Of a DNA stretch of 64,000 bases, positions 41,957-50,858 are shown piece after piece. Both the position numbers and the translations under genes were made by a program. The notes under the pieces were generated by a model. It ran no database searches, was not told the origin of the DNA, and was given only the letters and a program-made list of their open reading frames with translations. This DNA comes from an uncultured Roseibium sp. (GTDB taxonomy: Bacteria; Pseudomonadota; Alphaproteobacteria; Rhizobiales; Stappiaceae), in assembly GCF_947496995.1 (NCBI RefSeq), contig NZ_CANMFD010000005.1, forward strand, positions 124,001 through 188,000, written 5' to 3'. Position 1 is the stretch's first letter; every line of letters begins with the position of its first letter.

Positions 41957-43125
41957 CTCAGGAGCCCGGCGTATACAGCCAGGGTCTTCGCGCACATGGT
42001 TTCGACGGAAAAGTTCTGCCGGACATGGTTCAGTGCCCGCTCCGTCAGCTGCTTGCGGTTTTCCGGGCCCTGGCGCAGCGCCATGGAGATCGCATCGGCC
42101 AGCGCGTCCGGGTCTGCCGGCGGAACACGCCAGCCGGTCCGCTGATTTTCGGCAACCTCGGGCGGGGCCAATACGGTTTCCGGAACCGCTCCAAGGTCCG
42201 AGACGATGACGGGAACCGATGCTGCCTGAGCCTCGACCGCGGCCCGGCCGAAGGCTTCCGGTTCCGTCGAGGCGACAATTGCCAGGTCTGCCAGCGCCAT
42301 GGCCGCGGGCACATCCGCGCAATGTCCGACCAGCCGCACCCGGTCATGCAGATCGTTGTCGGCAATCAGTTTCTTCAACTCGGCGACATAGTTCTCGCGG
42401 CCCTGGTGATCGCCTGCCAATATCGCGATGGGATCGCTGCCGCCGGTGTCCTTCAGCCGCGCCATCGCCTCAATGACGATCTTCTGGCCCTTCCAGGCGG
42501 TCAGCCGGGCAATGTTCACGATAATCGGATGTCCCGCCGGGATACCCCACTGGTCTTTCAGCGCCTGCTGGCGAAGGGCGCTGACATTGGCGGGGTCAAG
42601 GCCGTTCAGGTCCGAGCCGCGCTGGATCACGGTGACCCGGTCCCTGGCAAACGGATGCCTGTCGGCAATGAGCCGGGCAATGAAGTGGGAGTTGGCGATG
42701 ACCGCGTCGCCGCGCGCCATGACGGAGTTGTAAAACGCTTTCAGGGTGTTCGACTGATTATAGGTGCCGTGGTAGGTCGTGACGAAGGGAACCTTCGCGC
42801 TGCGGGCAGCTTGAAGGGCAGACCAGGCCGGAGCGCGGCTTCGGGCATGAACGATGCTGACATTGCGCTCGGCAATCAGGGCGGCAAGCCGCCCGGCGTT
42901 TTTCCACAGTGTCAGCGGGTTCTTGGATTTGACCGGCATGAGGATATGTTCCGCGCCGACCTCGGTGAGACCGCTTTCCATCTGACCGCCCTGGCTGACC
43001 ACCAGAGCGGTTCCCCCGGCGTCCACGATGGCCCGCGCCACATCCAGCGTCGTCTGCTCCGCGCCGCCGGAATTCAGGTCCGGGATGACTTGAAGGATTG
43101 TTGTGGCTGGGGGCAATCGATCCAA
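41938..43125 (-). CDS. Glycosyltransferase family 4 protein
   Basis: The protein is 395 residues with a GT-B fold: the N-terminal LQVIPDLNSGGAEQTTLDVARAIVDAGGTALVV and the C-terminal nucleotide-sugar site STEPEAFGRAAVEAQAASVPVIVSDLGAVPETV with the Ex7E pair. It probably transfers a sugar to a lipopolysaccharide or other envelope glycan. No other glycan genes are adjacent, so the acceptor is unknown. It overlaps the end of thpR. Confidence 0.9.
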   Translation of the reverse strand: MDRLPPATTILQVIPDLNSGGAEQTTLDVARAIVDAGGTALVVSQGGQMESGLTEVGAEHILMPVKSKNPLTLWKNAGRLAALIAERNVSIVHARSRAPAWSALQAARSAKVPFVTTYHGTYNQSNTLKAFYNSVMARGDAVIANSHFIARLIADRHPFARDRVTVIQRGSDLNGLDPANVSALRQQALKDQWGIPAGHPIIVNIARLTAWKGQKIVIEAMARLKDTGGSDPIAILAGDHQGRENYVAELKKLIADNDLHDRVRLVGHCADVPAAMALADLAIVASTEPEAFGRAAVEAQAASVPVIVSDLGAVPETVLAPPEVAENQRTGWRVPPADPDALADAISMALRQGPENRKQLTERALNHVRQNFSVETMCAKTLAVYAGLLSQAASG

Positions 43126-43210
43126 GTCTTCCCTCCGGGTGGCCTTTTGGATGCAAGGCCGGTATCAGCTGAATATGCAAAGATGAAGATAGCAGAACGA
43201 GAGCCATAAT

Positions 43211-43984
43211 ATGGGCGCGTGCGAACCGCAATTCATCCAGGTCGGAAAAAACGCTGAACAGCGCCGGATAGCGGTGCTGGAAACGCCGGGCAAGGCGCCG
43301 GCTCTTCTGTGGCTCTCGGGGTTCAAGTCGGACATGTCCGGAACGAAGGCCGTAGAACTTGCCGTGTTCGGTGCGGCGCGCGGGCAGGCGGTTGTCCGGT
43401 TCGATTATTCCGGTCACGGTCAATCCGGCGGCGATTTCGAGGACGCCTGCGTTTCCGACTGGCTGGAGGAGGCGGAGGCCGTGTTCGACCGGTTCTGTCC
43501 GGATGAGACCATCCTGGTCGGCTCCTCCATGGGAGGCTGGCTTGCTTTGCTGCTGGCGTTGAGCCGCAGGGCGACCGGCAGGATAAAGGGACTTGTGCTG
43601 ATCGCTCCGGCGGTGGACTTCACGGAGGAACTGATGTGGAGACAACGCTTCACGGACGACATCCGCCGGACGATCCTGTCCGAAGGGCGCTGGGCGCAGC
43701 CTTCGGCTTATGGCGATGAGCCTTATGTCATCACGCGCAAGCTGATCGAAGATGGCCGCCGGCACCTGTTGCTGGGCGATCTGCTGCACGTTGGTGCGCC
43801 GGTCACGATCCTGCAAGGGGCGCAGGACCCGGATGTGCCCGCGAGCCACGCCCGGCGTCTGGTTGAGGCCCTGCCGCTCGACGATGTCACGTTTACTCTC
43901 GTTCCGGATGGCGATCATCGCCTGTCGCGGCCGCAGGACATCGAGCTGCTTCTGCGGGCTGTGGCGGAGATGTCGGGGACCTAG
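43211..43984 (+). CDS. Alpha/beta hydrolase
   Basis: The protein is 257 residues with the nucleophile elbow GSSMGGW (Ser in G-x-S-x-G), an oxyanion region LWLSGFKSDMSG, the acid in GAQDPDVP and the catalytic His in DGDHRLSRPQD. It resembles small cytoplasmic esterases related to human ABHD10 and bacterial palmitoyl-thioesterase-like proteins. The substrate is not known. It is divergent from the glycosyltransferase gene and overlaps the end of the glycosylase gene by 4 bp. Confidence 0.85.
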   Translation: MGACEPQFIQVGKNAEQRRIAVLETPGKAPALLWLSGFKSDMSGTKAVELAVFGAARGQAVVRFDYSGHGQSGGDFEDACVSDWLEEAEAVFDRFCPDETILVGSSMGGWLALLLALSRRATGRIKGLVLIAPAVDFTEELMWRQRFTDDIRRTILSEGRWAQPSAYGDEPYVITRKLIEDGRRHLLLGDLLHVGAPVTILQGAQDPDVPASHARRLVEALPLDDVTFTLVPDGDHRLSRPQDIELLLRAVAEMSGT

Positions 43985-44622
43985 ACCGGCATCGTGTCCC
44001 GCCCCTGCTTCTGCACCCGGTACCAGGACCAGAAGAGGCGCGCGGCGACGGCCCGGTGCGGTGACCATGGGGCCGCGATCTCATCCAGGGTCGCCGGGGC
44101 CGGTTTTTCGTTCAACTGCAGGGCATCGCGGACGGCGATCTGCAGCGCGAGATCGCCGCTCGGAAAGACGTCGGGATGACCGGCGCAAAACAACAGGAAG
44201 ATATCAGCCGTCCAGCGGCCAATGCCCTTGATGGCGCACAGGCGTGCATGGGCCTCTTCTGCCGGGGCTTCGGCCAGATGCGCCAGATCGAGGCCGTCGC
44301 GGCATGTGGTTGCGATTGCGCGCAAAGTCCGGATCTTGGGGCGGGAGAGACCCGCGCCGGCAAGATCGTCGTCGGTGAAGTCCTCAAGCCGGTCAGCGGT
44401 GAGAGGCGTTACCAGCATCTGCAGCCGCTGAAAAATGGCAGAGGCGCTGGCCACCGACACCTGCTGTCCGGTGACGATCTGGGCAAGTCCTTCAAAATCC
44501 GCAGTCCTGCGCCGCAAAGGGATGGGTCCGGCAATCCGGGCGACGGAAGCAAGACGCGGATCCGATCTGATCAATTCGGACAGTCCGGCGTGAATGTCAG
44601 CTTCCGTGTCAATCGGTTTCAT
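43981..44622 (-). CDS. DNA-3-methyladenine glycosylase II (AlkA family, HhH-GPD)
   Basis: From the ATG at 44622 (MKPIDTEADIHAGL) the protein has 213 residues; a start at 44646 is also open. It has a helix-hairpin-helix region LCAIKGIGRWTADIFLLFC and the GPD loop SGDLALQIAVRDAL with catalytic Asp, and the pattern GLAQIVTGQQVS of AlkA-type enzymes. It removes alkylated bases from DNA. It is convergent with the hydrolase and divergent from gluQ. Confidence 0.92.
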   Translation of the reverse strand: MKPIDTEADIHAGLSELIRSDPRLASVARIAGPIPLRRRTADFEGLAQIVTGQQVSVASASAIFQRLQMLVTPLTADRLEDFTDDDLAGAGLSRPKIRTLRAIATTCRDGLDLAHLAEAPAEEAHARLCAIKGIGRWTADIFLLFCAGHPDVFPSGDLALQIAVRDALQLNEKPAPATLDEIAAPWSPHRAVAARLFWSWYRVQKQGRDTMPV

Positions 44623-44714
44623 GCGGAACGATCTCGTTGTTTGCACCCGGCATCGGGGATGTTAGGACTTGAATTCAGGCCCACCGTCCCGTCAACCCCG
44701 TTGCCCTGGTTTCG

Positions 44715-45599
44715 ATGACCGAACCCGTCTTCCGTTTCGCGCCCTCTCCAAACGGGCATCTGCATCTCGGTCATGCGCTGTCGGCGCTGCTCAATGCCCG
44801 CGCGGCCGCGGCGCTTCGCGGCCGGCTTCTTGTGCGGGTGGAAGATATCGACCAGACCCGCTGCACGCCGGAACTGGAACGGGACATGTTCGAGGACCTG
44901 GCCTGGCTGGGGCTTCAATGGGAGAAGCCGGTCGTCCGTCAGTCGGACTGCTTTGCGTTCTACCGGGAAGCTCTGGAGAGGCTGCAGGATACGGGACTGG
45001 TTTATCCGGCCTATCTGACGCGGGCGGAAATCAAGGCTTTCGTCAACCGGCAGGAGGCGAGCGGTAAATCTTGGCCGCGCGATCCGGACGGGGCGCCGCT
45101 CTATCCCGGCGACGAAGCGGTGTTGTCCGAAGCGGAACTGCGTCAGCGCGCGGCCAGCGATGCTTCTTTTGCCCTGCGGCTCGACATGAAAGGGGCGCTT
45201 GAACGGATCGGCGCATCGCCAGGCTGGCAGGAGGCCGGAGCCGAGGGTGCGCGTCTGTTCGAGCCGGCGGTCACGGTCGCGGCCGATGCGGCGGCATGGG
45301 GAGACGTGGTGCTGGCGCGCAAGGACACGCCGACCAGCTATCACCTGTCGGTGGTGGTGGATGATGCGCGACAGGGCATCACCGATGTGCTGCGCGGACA
45401 GGATCTTTATCATGCCACCAGTGTTCATCGGGTGCTTCAGGAATTGCTCGGCTTGCCGCAGCCGGTTTACCGGCATCACCGGCTGGTCATGGGTGAAGAC
45501 GGCCGAAAATTGTCGAAATCGAACAGCGACACCAGCCTCAGGGCCCTGCGCGATGCCGGCATGACCCATACGCAGTTGCGCAAGCGGATCGGTCTTTGA
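44715..45599 (+). CDS. gluQ: Glutamyl-Q tRNA(Asp) synthetase
   Basis: The enzyme adds glutamate to the queuosine base of tRNA-Asp. The protein is 294 residues, lacking the anticodon-binding domain of GltX, as expected. It has the HIGH-type motif PSPNGHLHLGHAL and KMSKS-type KLSKSNSD. The GluQ zinc site usual in the family is absent or altered, which is known in some members. It is divergent from the AlkA-like gene. Confidence 0.92.
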   Translation: MTEPVFRFAPSPNGHLHLGHALSALLNARAAAALRGRLLVRVEDIDQTRCTPELERDMFEDLAWLGLQWEKPVVRQSDCFAFYREALERLQDTGLVYPAYLTRAEIKAFVNRQEASGKSWPRDPDGAPLYPGDEAVLSEAELRQRAASDASFALRLDMKGALERIGASPGWQEAGAEGARLFEPAVTVAADAAAWGDVVLARKDTPTSYHLSVVVDDARQGITDVLRGQDLYHATSVHRVLQELLGLPQPVYRHHRLVMGEDGRKLSKSNSDTSLRALRDAGMTHTQLRKRIGL

Positions 45600-45611
45600 G
45601 GCTGGCGCCGC

Positions 45612-46586
45612 TTAGCGCAGAGCCGCTCCGAACCACATGTCCAGAAACCAGATCCACAGGCTTGTGGTGATGATGGCGCTCAAGGTCGTCACGGTGATCG
45701 CATTGGCGGACATGGCGTGGCCGGTGCCGTAGCGATTGGCGAAGATATAGGCGTTGGCTCCGGTCGGGCAACTGGCCGTCAGGGTCGCCACGGCGGTCCA
45801 GAGCGGCGGCAGCTGGAAGACGAAAGCCCCGGCGACAAAGACGACGACGGGCATGACCAGGATCTTCACCGTTGCGAGCAGCAAACCAGGCAGCACGTTG
45901 CCGCGCATTCCGTATTGCACCAGGCTCATGCCGAGCGACAGCAGCGCCAGGGGCAGGGCCGTCGCGGCGATGCGGTTCAAGACGTCCATGCCGATCTCGG
46001 GAATTTCGAGGCTGGTCTGGCGCCATATGAAGGCGATGACGATGGCAAGGATGAGCGGATTTTTGGCAAGGTTCCGGGCGACGCCCTTCAGAAGATCCGC
46101 AAGCGGGGGCGTGGCTTCGCCGCTGTCGAGCGCGGCGGCGCGTTCCATGGCCACCGCCATAAGGACTGTCATCACGGACAGATGGATGGAGATGATCAGG
46201 AGCAGAGGAATCAACCCCTCTTCGCCGTAGACGGCGGAGATCAACGGCAAGCCGACCATGATGCCGTTGGCGAAAGCCGCCGAGATGCCGCCGATGGCTC
46301 CGGCACGGGCATCGCGCGCGAATCCTTTCCGGATGATCAGGGCACCGAGCGCCCAGGCGACGCCTACCCCGAGGAAATAACTGGCCCACAGGGCAAGCGG
46401 CACACCGGAGCTGAGATCTGCGCCGATCAGCGTGCGGAAAAGTAGCACGGGAATGGCGACGACGAAGACGAATTGTCCGAGGGCATCACTGGCGTTCTGC
46501 TTGAGCACCCGAAACTTCGCCAGCGCATAGCCGATGCCGATCAGAATGAAGACCGGGGCAACAATGGAAAGGGTTTGTCCAAGCAT
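45612..46586 (-). CDS. AEC (auxin efflux carrier) family transporter
   Basis: The protein is 324 residues with about ten membrane helices in two halves, matching the bacterial AEC family (FILIGIGYALAKFRVLKQNASDALGQFVFVVAIPVLLFRTL at the N-terminus, TASCPTGANAYIFANRYG near the C-terminal broken helix). It likely exports or imports a carboxylate, but no substrate is fixed. It converges on gluQ and is upstream of a 360-bp gap. Confidence 0.88.
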   Translation of the reverse strand: MLGQTLSIVAPVFILIGIGYALAKFRVLKQNASDALGQFVFVVAIPVLLFRTLIGADLSSGVPLALWASYFLGVGVAWALGALIIRKGFARDARAGAIGGISAAFANGIMVGLPLISAVYGEEGLIPLLLIISIHLSVMTVLMAVAMERAAALDSGEATPPLADLLKGVARNLAKNPLILAIVIAFIWRQTSLEIPEIGMDVLNRIAATALPLALLSLGMSLVQYGMRGNVLPGLLLATVKILVMPVVVFVAGAFVFQLPPLWTAVATLTASCPTGANAYIFANRYGTGHAMSANAITVTTLSAIITTSLWIWFLDMWFGAALR

Positions 46587-46946
46587 TGGAAGCGACGGCC
46601 TCTGGCTGAATCTGATCCGGTGGATCGAATTTTACACTTGATACCCGCTTGCGGCCGGTTCGCATTCAAATGCCAAATTCAAAAAGACCTACTGGAAACA
46701 GATATTTATCGAGTGGATTTCAATATTTCAACATTTGCAACCAGGGCAGCGGCGCGGAGATGCACATGTTGAGATCGGACGACTGGCAGGTTCGGGACAT
46801 GGGACTGGCGGTTCGGGCCACGGGAAAGCGTCCGGATGGACAGAGGCCAGTCATCAGGGTAAGCACGGTATTGGTTAACTTGGCTTTTTGGCATCCGTCT
46901 GGCAAGCCCCGTTGATGTCCATCCCACGCGAAGGAGCCTGGGCCGT
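46587..46946. other. Divergent promoter region, no gene supported
   Basis: These 360 bases lie between the minus-strand AEC gene and the plus-strand hybrid kinase. Short frames here (46649-46915 plus, 46706-46927 minus) have no family resemblance or ribosome site. A short AT-rich stretch around 46670-46740 could hold promoters for both genes. Confidence 0.5.
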
Positions 46947-48104
46947 ATGGCAGGTCAGGATGACGACAGCATCAAGATTGCGCTGCTTGCTCACGACCTG
47001 AGGACGCCGCTGGCTGCGATGCGGCTGACCGCAGAACTCATCGGCAATCGTCCGCTTGACGATACGCAATCAGAGCACTTGTCCATTCTCATTCGCTCCA
47101 TCGATGCGCTGACCCAGCTCACCGGCGATCTCATTCCTGCCACCGGTTCTGGAGCCGGCAGTGCGGCGATCCGGGTTGCCGATGTGGTTTCCGATGTCGC
47201 CGGCCTTTTCCGGATCGCCGCCGAGCAAAAAGGCCTGTCTTTCAAGGTTTCGCTCGAGGAACCGGTGCAACGGATCGTCACCCGTCATGGCGGCGCGCTG
47301 CGCCGGGTGTTGACGACGCTCCTCGACAATGCGGTCAAATATACGCCGGAGGGGGGTGTCGCGCTGACCGTGCGTTTGATCCCCGCCGAGGCGCCCACGG
47401 AGAACGAATTGGTGGCTCTGAGCGTTGACGACAGCGGTCCGGGCATCGATTCGGAGGAACAGGCGCGGCTTTTCCGGCCGTTTGTCCGCGGCCGTCATGG
47501 CCGCGAGACCGGACCGGGGACGGGTCTGGGGTTGTGGGGAACGCAGCAGTTGCTGCAGGACATGGGCGGCCAGTTGAAGCTGAGCCGCTCGGAGGCCGGC
47601 GGCAGCTGCTTCGAAGTGCGCATCCCCGCCGAAGGGGGAATGGGCGGAGACAGGGACGCGGGCGAATCCTCTCCCTCGGCAACTGTTCGCGAACAAGCTC
47701 CACCCGCGAGCGGACTTTCCGCACATGTGCTCATTGTCGACGACAACGATACGAATTGCCGCTTGCTGGAGGCCTTGCTGGAATCCTTCGGTATTTCCTC
47801 GGAAATCGCCAGGTCGGGCGAGCAGGCCATCGGCCTGGTTGGCAAGAGCACCTTCGATGCCGTGCTTCTGGACCTGCATATGCCGGGAATGAGCGGCGTG
47901 GAAACCGCCGAGGAGCTGAGACATCTGCGGCCGGAGTTCGAGCTGCCGCTGATCGCCGTGACCGCGGCGCTGGAATCGGCTGATGACGACCGGCTGCAGC
48001 AGGCGGGTTTTCAGGAAACGCTCACCAAGCCCCTGTCTCCCCTGGCACTGTATGAGGCCATGGTGCGTGCACTGCGCAGCAGGACCGGCTCACAGGCCAA
48101 GTGA
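46947..48104 (+). CDS. Soluble hybrid histidine kinase-response regulator
   Basis: The protein is 385 residues: a HisKA domain with His16 in LLAHDLRTPLAAMRL, a HATPase domain (Asn128 in LLDNAVKYTPEGG; DDSGPGID; GTGLGL) and a C-terminal receiver domain (260-380) with Asp309 in LLDLHMPGM and Lys in TKPLSP. There is no sensor domain and no membrane helix. Input must come from a partner or another phosphodonor. No separate DNA-binding regulator lies next to it. Confidence 0.88.
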   Translation: MAGQDDDSIKIALLAHDLRTPLAAMRLTAELIGNRPLDDTQSEHLSILIRSIDALTQLTGDLIPATGSGAGSAAIRVADVVSDVAGLFRIAAEQKGLSFKVSLEEPVQRIVTRHGGALRRVLTTLLDNAVKYTPEGGVALTVRLIPAEAPTENELVALSVDDSGPGIDSEEQARLFRPFVRGRHGRETGPGTGLGLWGTQQLLQDMGGQLKLSRSEAGGSCFEVRIPAEGGMGGDRDAGESSPSATVREQAPPASGLSAHVLIVDDNDTNCRLLEALLESFGISSEIARSGEQAIGLVGKSTFDAVLLDLHMPGMSGVETAEELRHLRPEFELPLIAVTAALESADDDRLQQAGFQETLTKPLSPLALYEAMVRALRSRTGSQAK

Positions 48105-48218
48105 ACGGATTTCCACTTGTGCCATATGGCTTCCAAGGAGCTTCCATCTGCAGGCCGGACAACTTTTCTGCTTTCATATGGTTCCATATGAGGGCGGGGT
48201 GATCTAGATCATGTGCCC

Positions 48219-49076
48219 ATGAAACATGTCGGTTCCAGCGAAAACAAAATGACGTCATTACCGCGCAAGGTGGCCGCGTGGTGCATTCAGCATCCGATGG
48301 TCGCCGTGAGCCTTTACGTAGCCGTGGTGTCGTTGTTCTTCCTGATTTTTCCAGGGGTCGATTTTCTGGCAAGCGGTCTGTTCTATTCCGCGAGTGCCGG
48401 GTTTTCCGCCCAGGATGTGCCGTTTCTGCGGGATGTGAGGCATCTGGGCCCGTTTCTCGTCCGTCTGATCGCAATCGTCTGCGTCGCGGTGCTCCTCATC
48501 AAGCTGCTGGCGCCCGGACGGCCGCCGCTGATGCCGCTGCGCATGCCGGTTTTTCTGCTCAGCACCCTCATTCTGGGTCCTGGCGTGCTGGTGAACCTGA
48601 TCCTGAAGAACAACTGGGGGCGCCCGCGTCCGCGGTCGGTCGAGGAATTCGGAGGCGATCTGCCGTTTCAGCCGGTCTGGAAAATCACCGACAGCTGCGA
48701 CAGCAACTGTTCCTTCGTTTCCGGCGAGGCCTCGGCGGGCATGTGGCTGGTCTCGATAGCCTTTCTTGTGCCGGCAACCTGGCGCAAGCCCGTGCTGGCG
48801 TTCATCCTGCCGCTCTGCCTGATCCTCTCAGTCAACAGGGTTGCGTTCGGAGGGCATTTTCTCTCCGACACGCTGATTTCCTGGGGCGTGACCCTGTTGC
48901 TCATCCTGGTCATCCACCACCTGCTTTATGTCAAACAGCCGCCGCTCGTAAGCGACATCCGGCTGGATGAATGGTTCACGGTGAACGGCCGCAGGCTGCA
49001 AAGAACAGGGCGGAGATCCCTGACGAAGGTCAGGAGAGCCGTGCGGAGCGCGCTCGGCAAATTTTCGGAAAACTGA
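48219..49076 (+). CDS. PAP2-family membrane phosphatase (LpxE-like)
   Basis: The protein is 285 residues with about six membrane helices. The PAP2 motifs are KNNWGRPRP (first), CSFVSGEAS (second) and NRVAFGGHFLSDTL (third). The second motif has Glu in place of the usual His of PSGH; such SGE variants are known in lipid A and phospholipid phosphatases of the LpxE type. It probably removes phosphate from lipid A or a lipid phosphate at the periplasmic face. An upstream GTG start at 48213 is possible. Confidence 0.82.
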   Translation: MKHVGSSENKMTSLPRKVAAWCIQHPMVAVSLYVAVVSLFFLIFPGVDFLASGLFYSASAGFSAQDVPFLRDVRHLGPFLVRLIAIVCVAVLLIKLLAPGRPPLMPLRMPVFLLSTLILGPGVLVNLILKNNWGRPRPRSVEEFGGDLPFQPVWKITDSCDSNCSFVSGEASAGMWLVSIAFLVPATWRKPVLAFILPLCLILSVNRVAFGGHFLSDTLISWGVTLLLILVIHHLLYVKQPPLVSDIRLDEWFTVNGRRLQRTGRRSLTKVRRAVRSALGKFSEN

Positions 49077-49082
49077 CCGGTC

Positions 49083-49343
49083 CTATTTCTTGCGCGGCCG
49101 GGTGCGCTTGAGTATGCGGGCAAAGGGCAAGGGGGACCTGTCCTCCACCCAGGTTATGGCGTGATTGAGCTGTGGCGCGGTGCGCCGGTGGCTGCGCAGC
49201 TGCCGTGCCGCGCTTCTGCTTGTGGCGATGATGACGATCAGGCCAAGGGCAAGCAGCGGCACTCCGGTCGGGATGGGCATCCACACGGTCGCCAGGCCGA
49301 GCAGAATGAGGACCGCAGCAATACACCACCACAGAAGTTTCAT
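49083..49343 (-). CDS. Small two-helix membrane protein (PGPGW-like)
   Basis: The protein is 86 residues from the ATG at 49343. It has two membrane helices joined by a short turn WMPIPTGVP, resembling the PGPGW transmembrane family where P-x-P-x-G sits in the turn. The C-terminal half is basic (RTAPQLNHAITWVEDRSPLPFARILKRTRPRKK). Function is unknown. It is convergent with the PAP2 gene. Confidence 0.6.
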   Translation of the reverse strand: MKLLWWCIAAVLILLGLATVWMPIPTGVPLLALGLIVIIATSRSAARQLRSHRRTAPQLNHAITWVEDRSPLPFARILKRTRPRKK

Positions 49344-49477
49344 GATCGGACCCGGGACTGTCTCAGGGAGTAAAATCCATACAACGGCCCGCAAGACGTA
49401 TTTATGAACCCTGATCGCCGAGGGCGTAGTAACAGGGGCAATCTCTCGCGTGCCGGCCCGATCCGGCTTCAGACGTA

Positions 49478-49957
49478 TCAGGGCCGGTCAAACGTCTCCA
49501 GAAATCGCTCACAGCCTGAGCGCACGAGGCGGCAGACATGTTCGAACCCGTCCGGTCCGCCGAAATAGGGATCGGGAACGTCCTTGGGCGGATCGTCGAG
49601 CAGCAGGCGGATACGGGCCGTGCCGGCGTTTTTTCCGGATCCGAGCGCCGCGAGGTTGGCGGCATCCATTGCAACGATTGTATCGAACCGGGTGAAGTCT
49701 TCGGGGACGACCTGCCGGGCGCGCTGCGCGGACAGATCTATCCCGTATTTCGCAGCGACATCGATCGAGCGCGGATCCGGTGGATTGCCGATATGCCAGG
49801 CGCCGGTTCCGGCGGAATCGATTGTGAACAGGTCGCCGTCGCCTCTCTCTTCGACAAGGGAGCGGAAAACGCCTTCGGCGAGCGGGGACCGGCAGATGTT
49901 GCCAAGACAAACGAAGAGGACAGAACGAGGCACGGCAATCTCCGGAGTGGCGGCCAT
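49478..49957 (-). CDS. Low-molecular-weight protein-tyrosine-phosphatase
   Basis: The protein is 159 residues from the ATG at 49957 (MAATPEIAV). The active-site loop is C17-L-G-N-I-C-R23-S (the C-x5-R motif), and DPYFGG carries the general acid Asp. Such phosphatases act on tyrosine kinases of polysaccharide export or on arsenate in some cases, but the partner here is not seen. The in-frame stretch up to 50032 is likely untranslated. Confidence 0.92.
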   Translation of the reverse strand: MAATPEIAVPRSVLFVCLGNICRSPLAEGVFRSLVEERGDGDLFTIDSAGTGAWHIGNPPDPRSIDVAAKYGIDLSAQRARQVVPEDFTRFDTIVAMDAANLAALGSGKNAGTARIRLLLDDPPKDVPDPYFGGPDGFEHVCRLVRSGCERFLETFDRP

Positions 49958-50093
49958 GATCACAAGGTCAGCCGGCGCGTCCGGCAGGGCAACGCAAACC
50001 TTTGTCGTCACGGGATACCGCATCGCCTTCACCTTGTCATCGGGTTAGGGTGGGGACCCAAAATCGGGAGTTTCCGATGCGAAGGAGGATCAA

Positions 50094-50390
50094 ATGGCAG
50101 AGCGGCTGAAACCGGAAGACCGTGCGGCGGGGCTGAAAGCACTGACGGGCTGGCGCCTGTGCGACGGACGAGAAGCCATTTCGAAATCCTTCAAGTTCAA
50201 GGATTTCCGGCAGGCCTTCGGGTTCATGACGGAGGTGGCGCTGGTGGCGGAAAAGATGAACCATCATCCGGAATGGTTCAATGTCTACCGCAGCGTCGAT
50301 ATCACTCTGGCGACCCATGATGTCGGCGGATTGAGCGCGCTGGACCTGGACCTGGCTTCGGAAATCGACGGGATCGCGAACCGCTCCTGA
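50094..50390 (+). CDS. phhB: 4a-hydroxytetrahydrobiopterin dehydratase (PCD)
   Basis: The protein is 98 residues and is the small pterin-4a-carbinolamine dehydratase fold. The catalytic block [29 protein letters not shown] is conserved, with the His-His pair and Asp of the family. It regenerates the pterin cofactor used by phenylalanine hydroxylase, or takes part in molybdopterin metabolism where no hydroxylase exists; none is seen here. The start follows a GGAGGATC ribosome site. Confidence 0.92.
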   Translation: MAERLKPEDRAAGLKALTGWRLCDGREAISKSFKFKDFRQAFGFMTEVALVAEKMNHHPEWFNVYRSVDITLATHDVGGLSALDLDLASEIDGIANRS

Positions 50391-50433
50391 GGCGGTGAAG
50401 CACGTCGTCCCGGATCAACCGAATGCGGATGCT

Positions 50434-50661
50434 TCACGCGCCCTTGGCGAGCAGGAAACTGTGTCCAGTCGCGGTTTTTTCCGCCGCCAGCAGGGTGTGA
50501 CCGTCCTCCCGGCAAAGGTGCGGGATGTCGATTTCAGCCATCGGATCCGTGGTCAGAACCGTCAACCGGTCGCCGGAGGCAAGACGACGCAAGGCCTTGC
50601 GAGTCTTGAGAACCGGCAGCGGGCATTTCAGGCCTTTCAAGTCCAGTGTCGTTTCACTCAA
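50434..50661 (-). CDS. TusA-family sulfurtransferase
   Basis: The protein is 75 residues with the family motif LKCPLPVLKTRKAL (Cys13 as sulfur carrier). TusA proteins pass persulfide sulfur to tRNA thiolation or molybdenum cofactor paths; no Tus partner genes are adjacent. It is convergent with the pterin dehydratase gene. Confidence 0.88.
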   Translation of the reverse strand: MSETTLDLKGLKCPLPVLKTRKALRRLASGDRLTVLTTDPMAEIDIPHLCREDGHTLLAAEKTATGHSFLLAKGA

Positions 50662-50858
50662 TGAATGCGGTTCCTGAAACTGCTCGATTTAACGATGGTT
50701 CGTCGCTTCGAGATATGGGGAGTTCTCACAAGTCTTTACGCAAGATTAGCAGTTCGAATTTAGGCTCAATATACGATCGCTGTGCTTCGGGAAACGTCAA
50801 GACATTCAGATAACGGAAAAAGCGTGAAAATCTCCCGGATTTTTGCGGTTCCTGCAAG

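Noticed and set aside
46649-46915. 88-codon frame in the gap before the hybrid kinase
   Set aside because: Overlaps a likely divergent promoter region and has no recognisable features.
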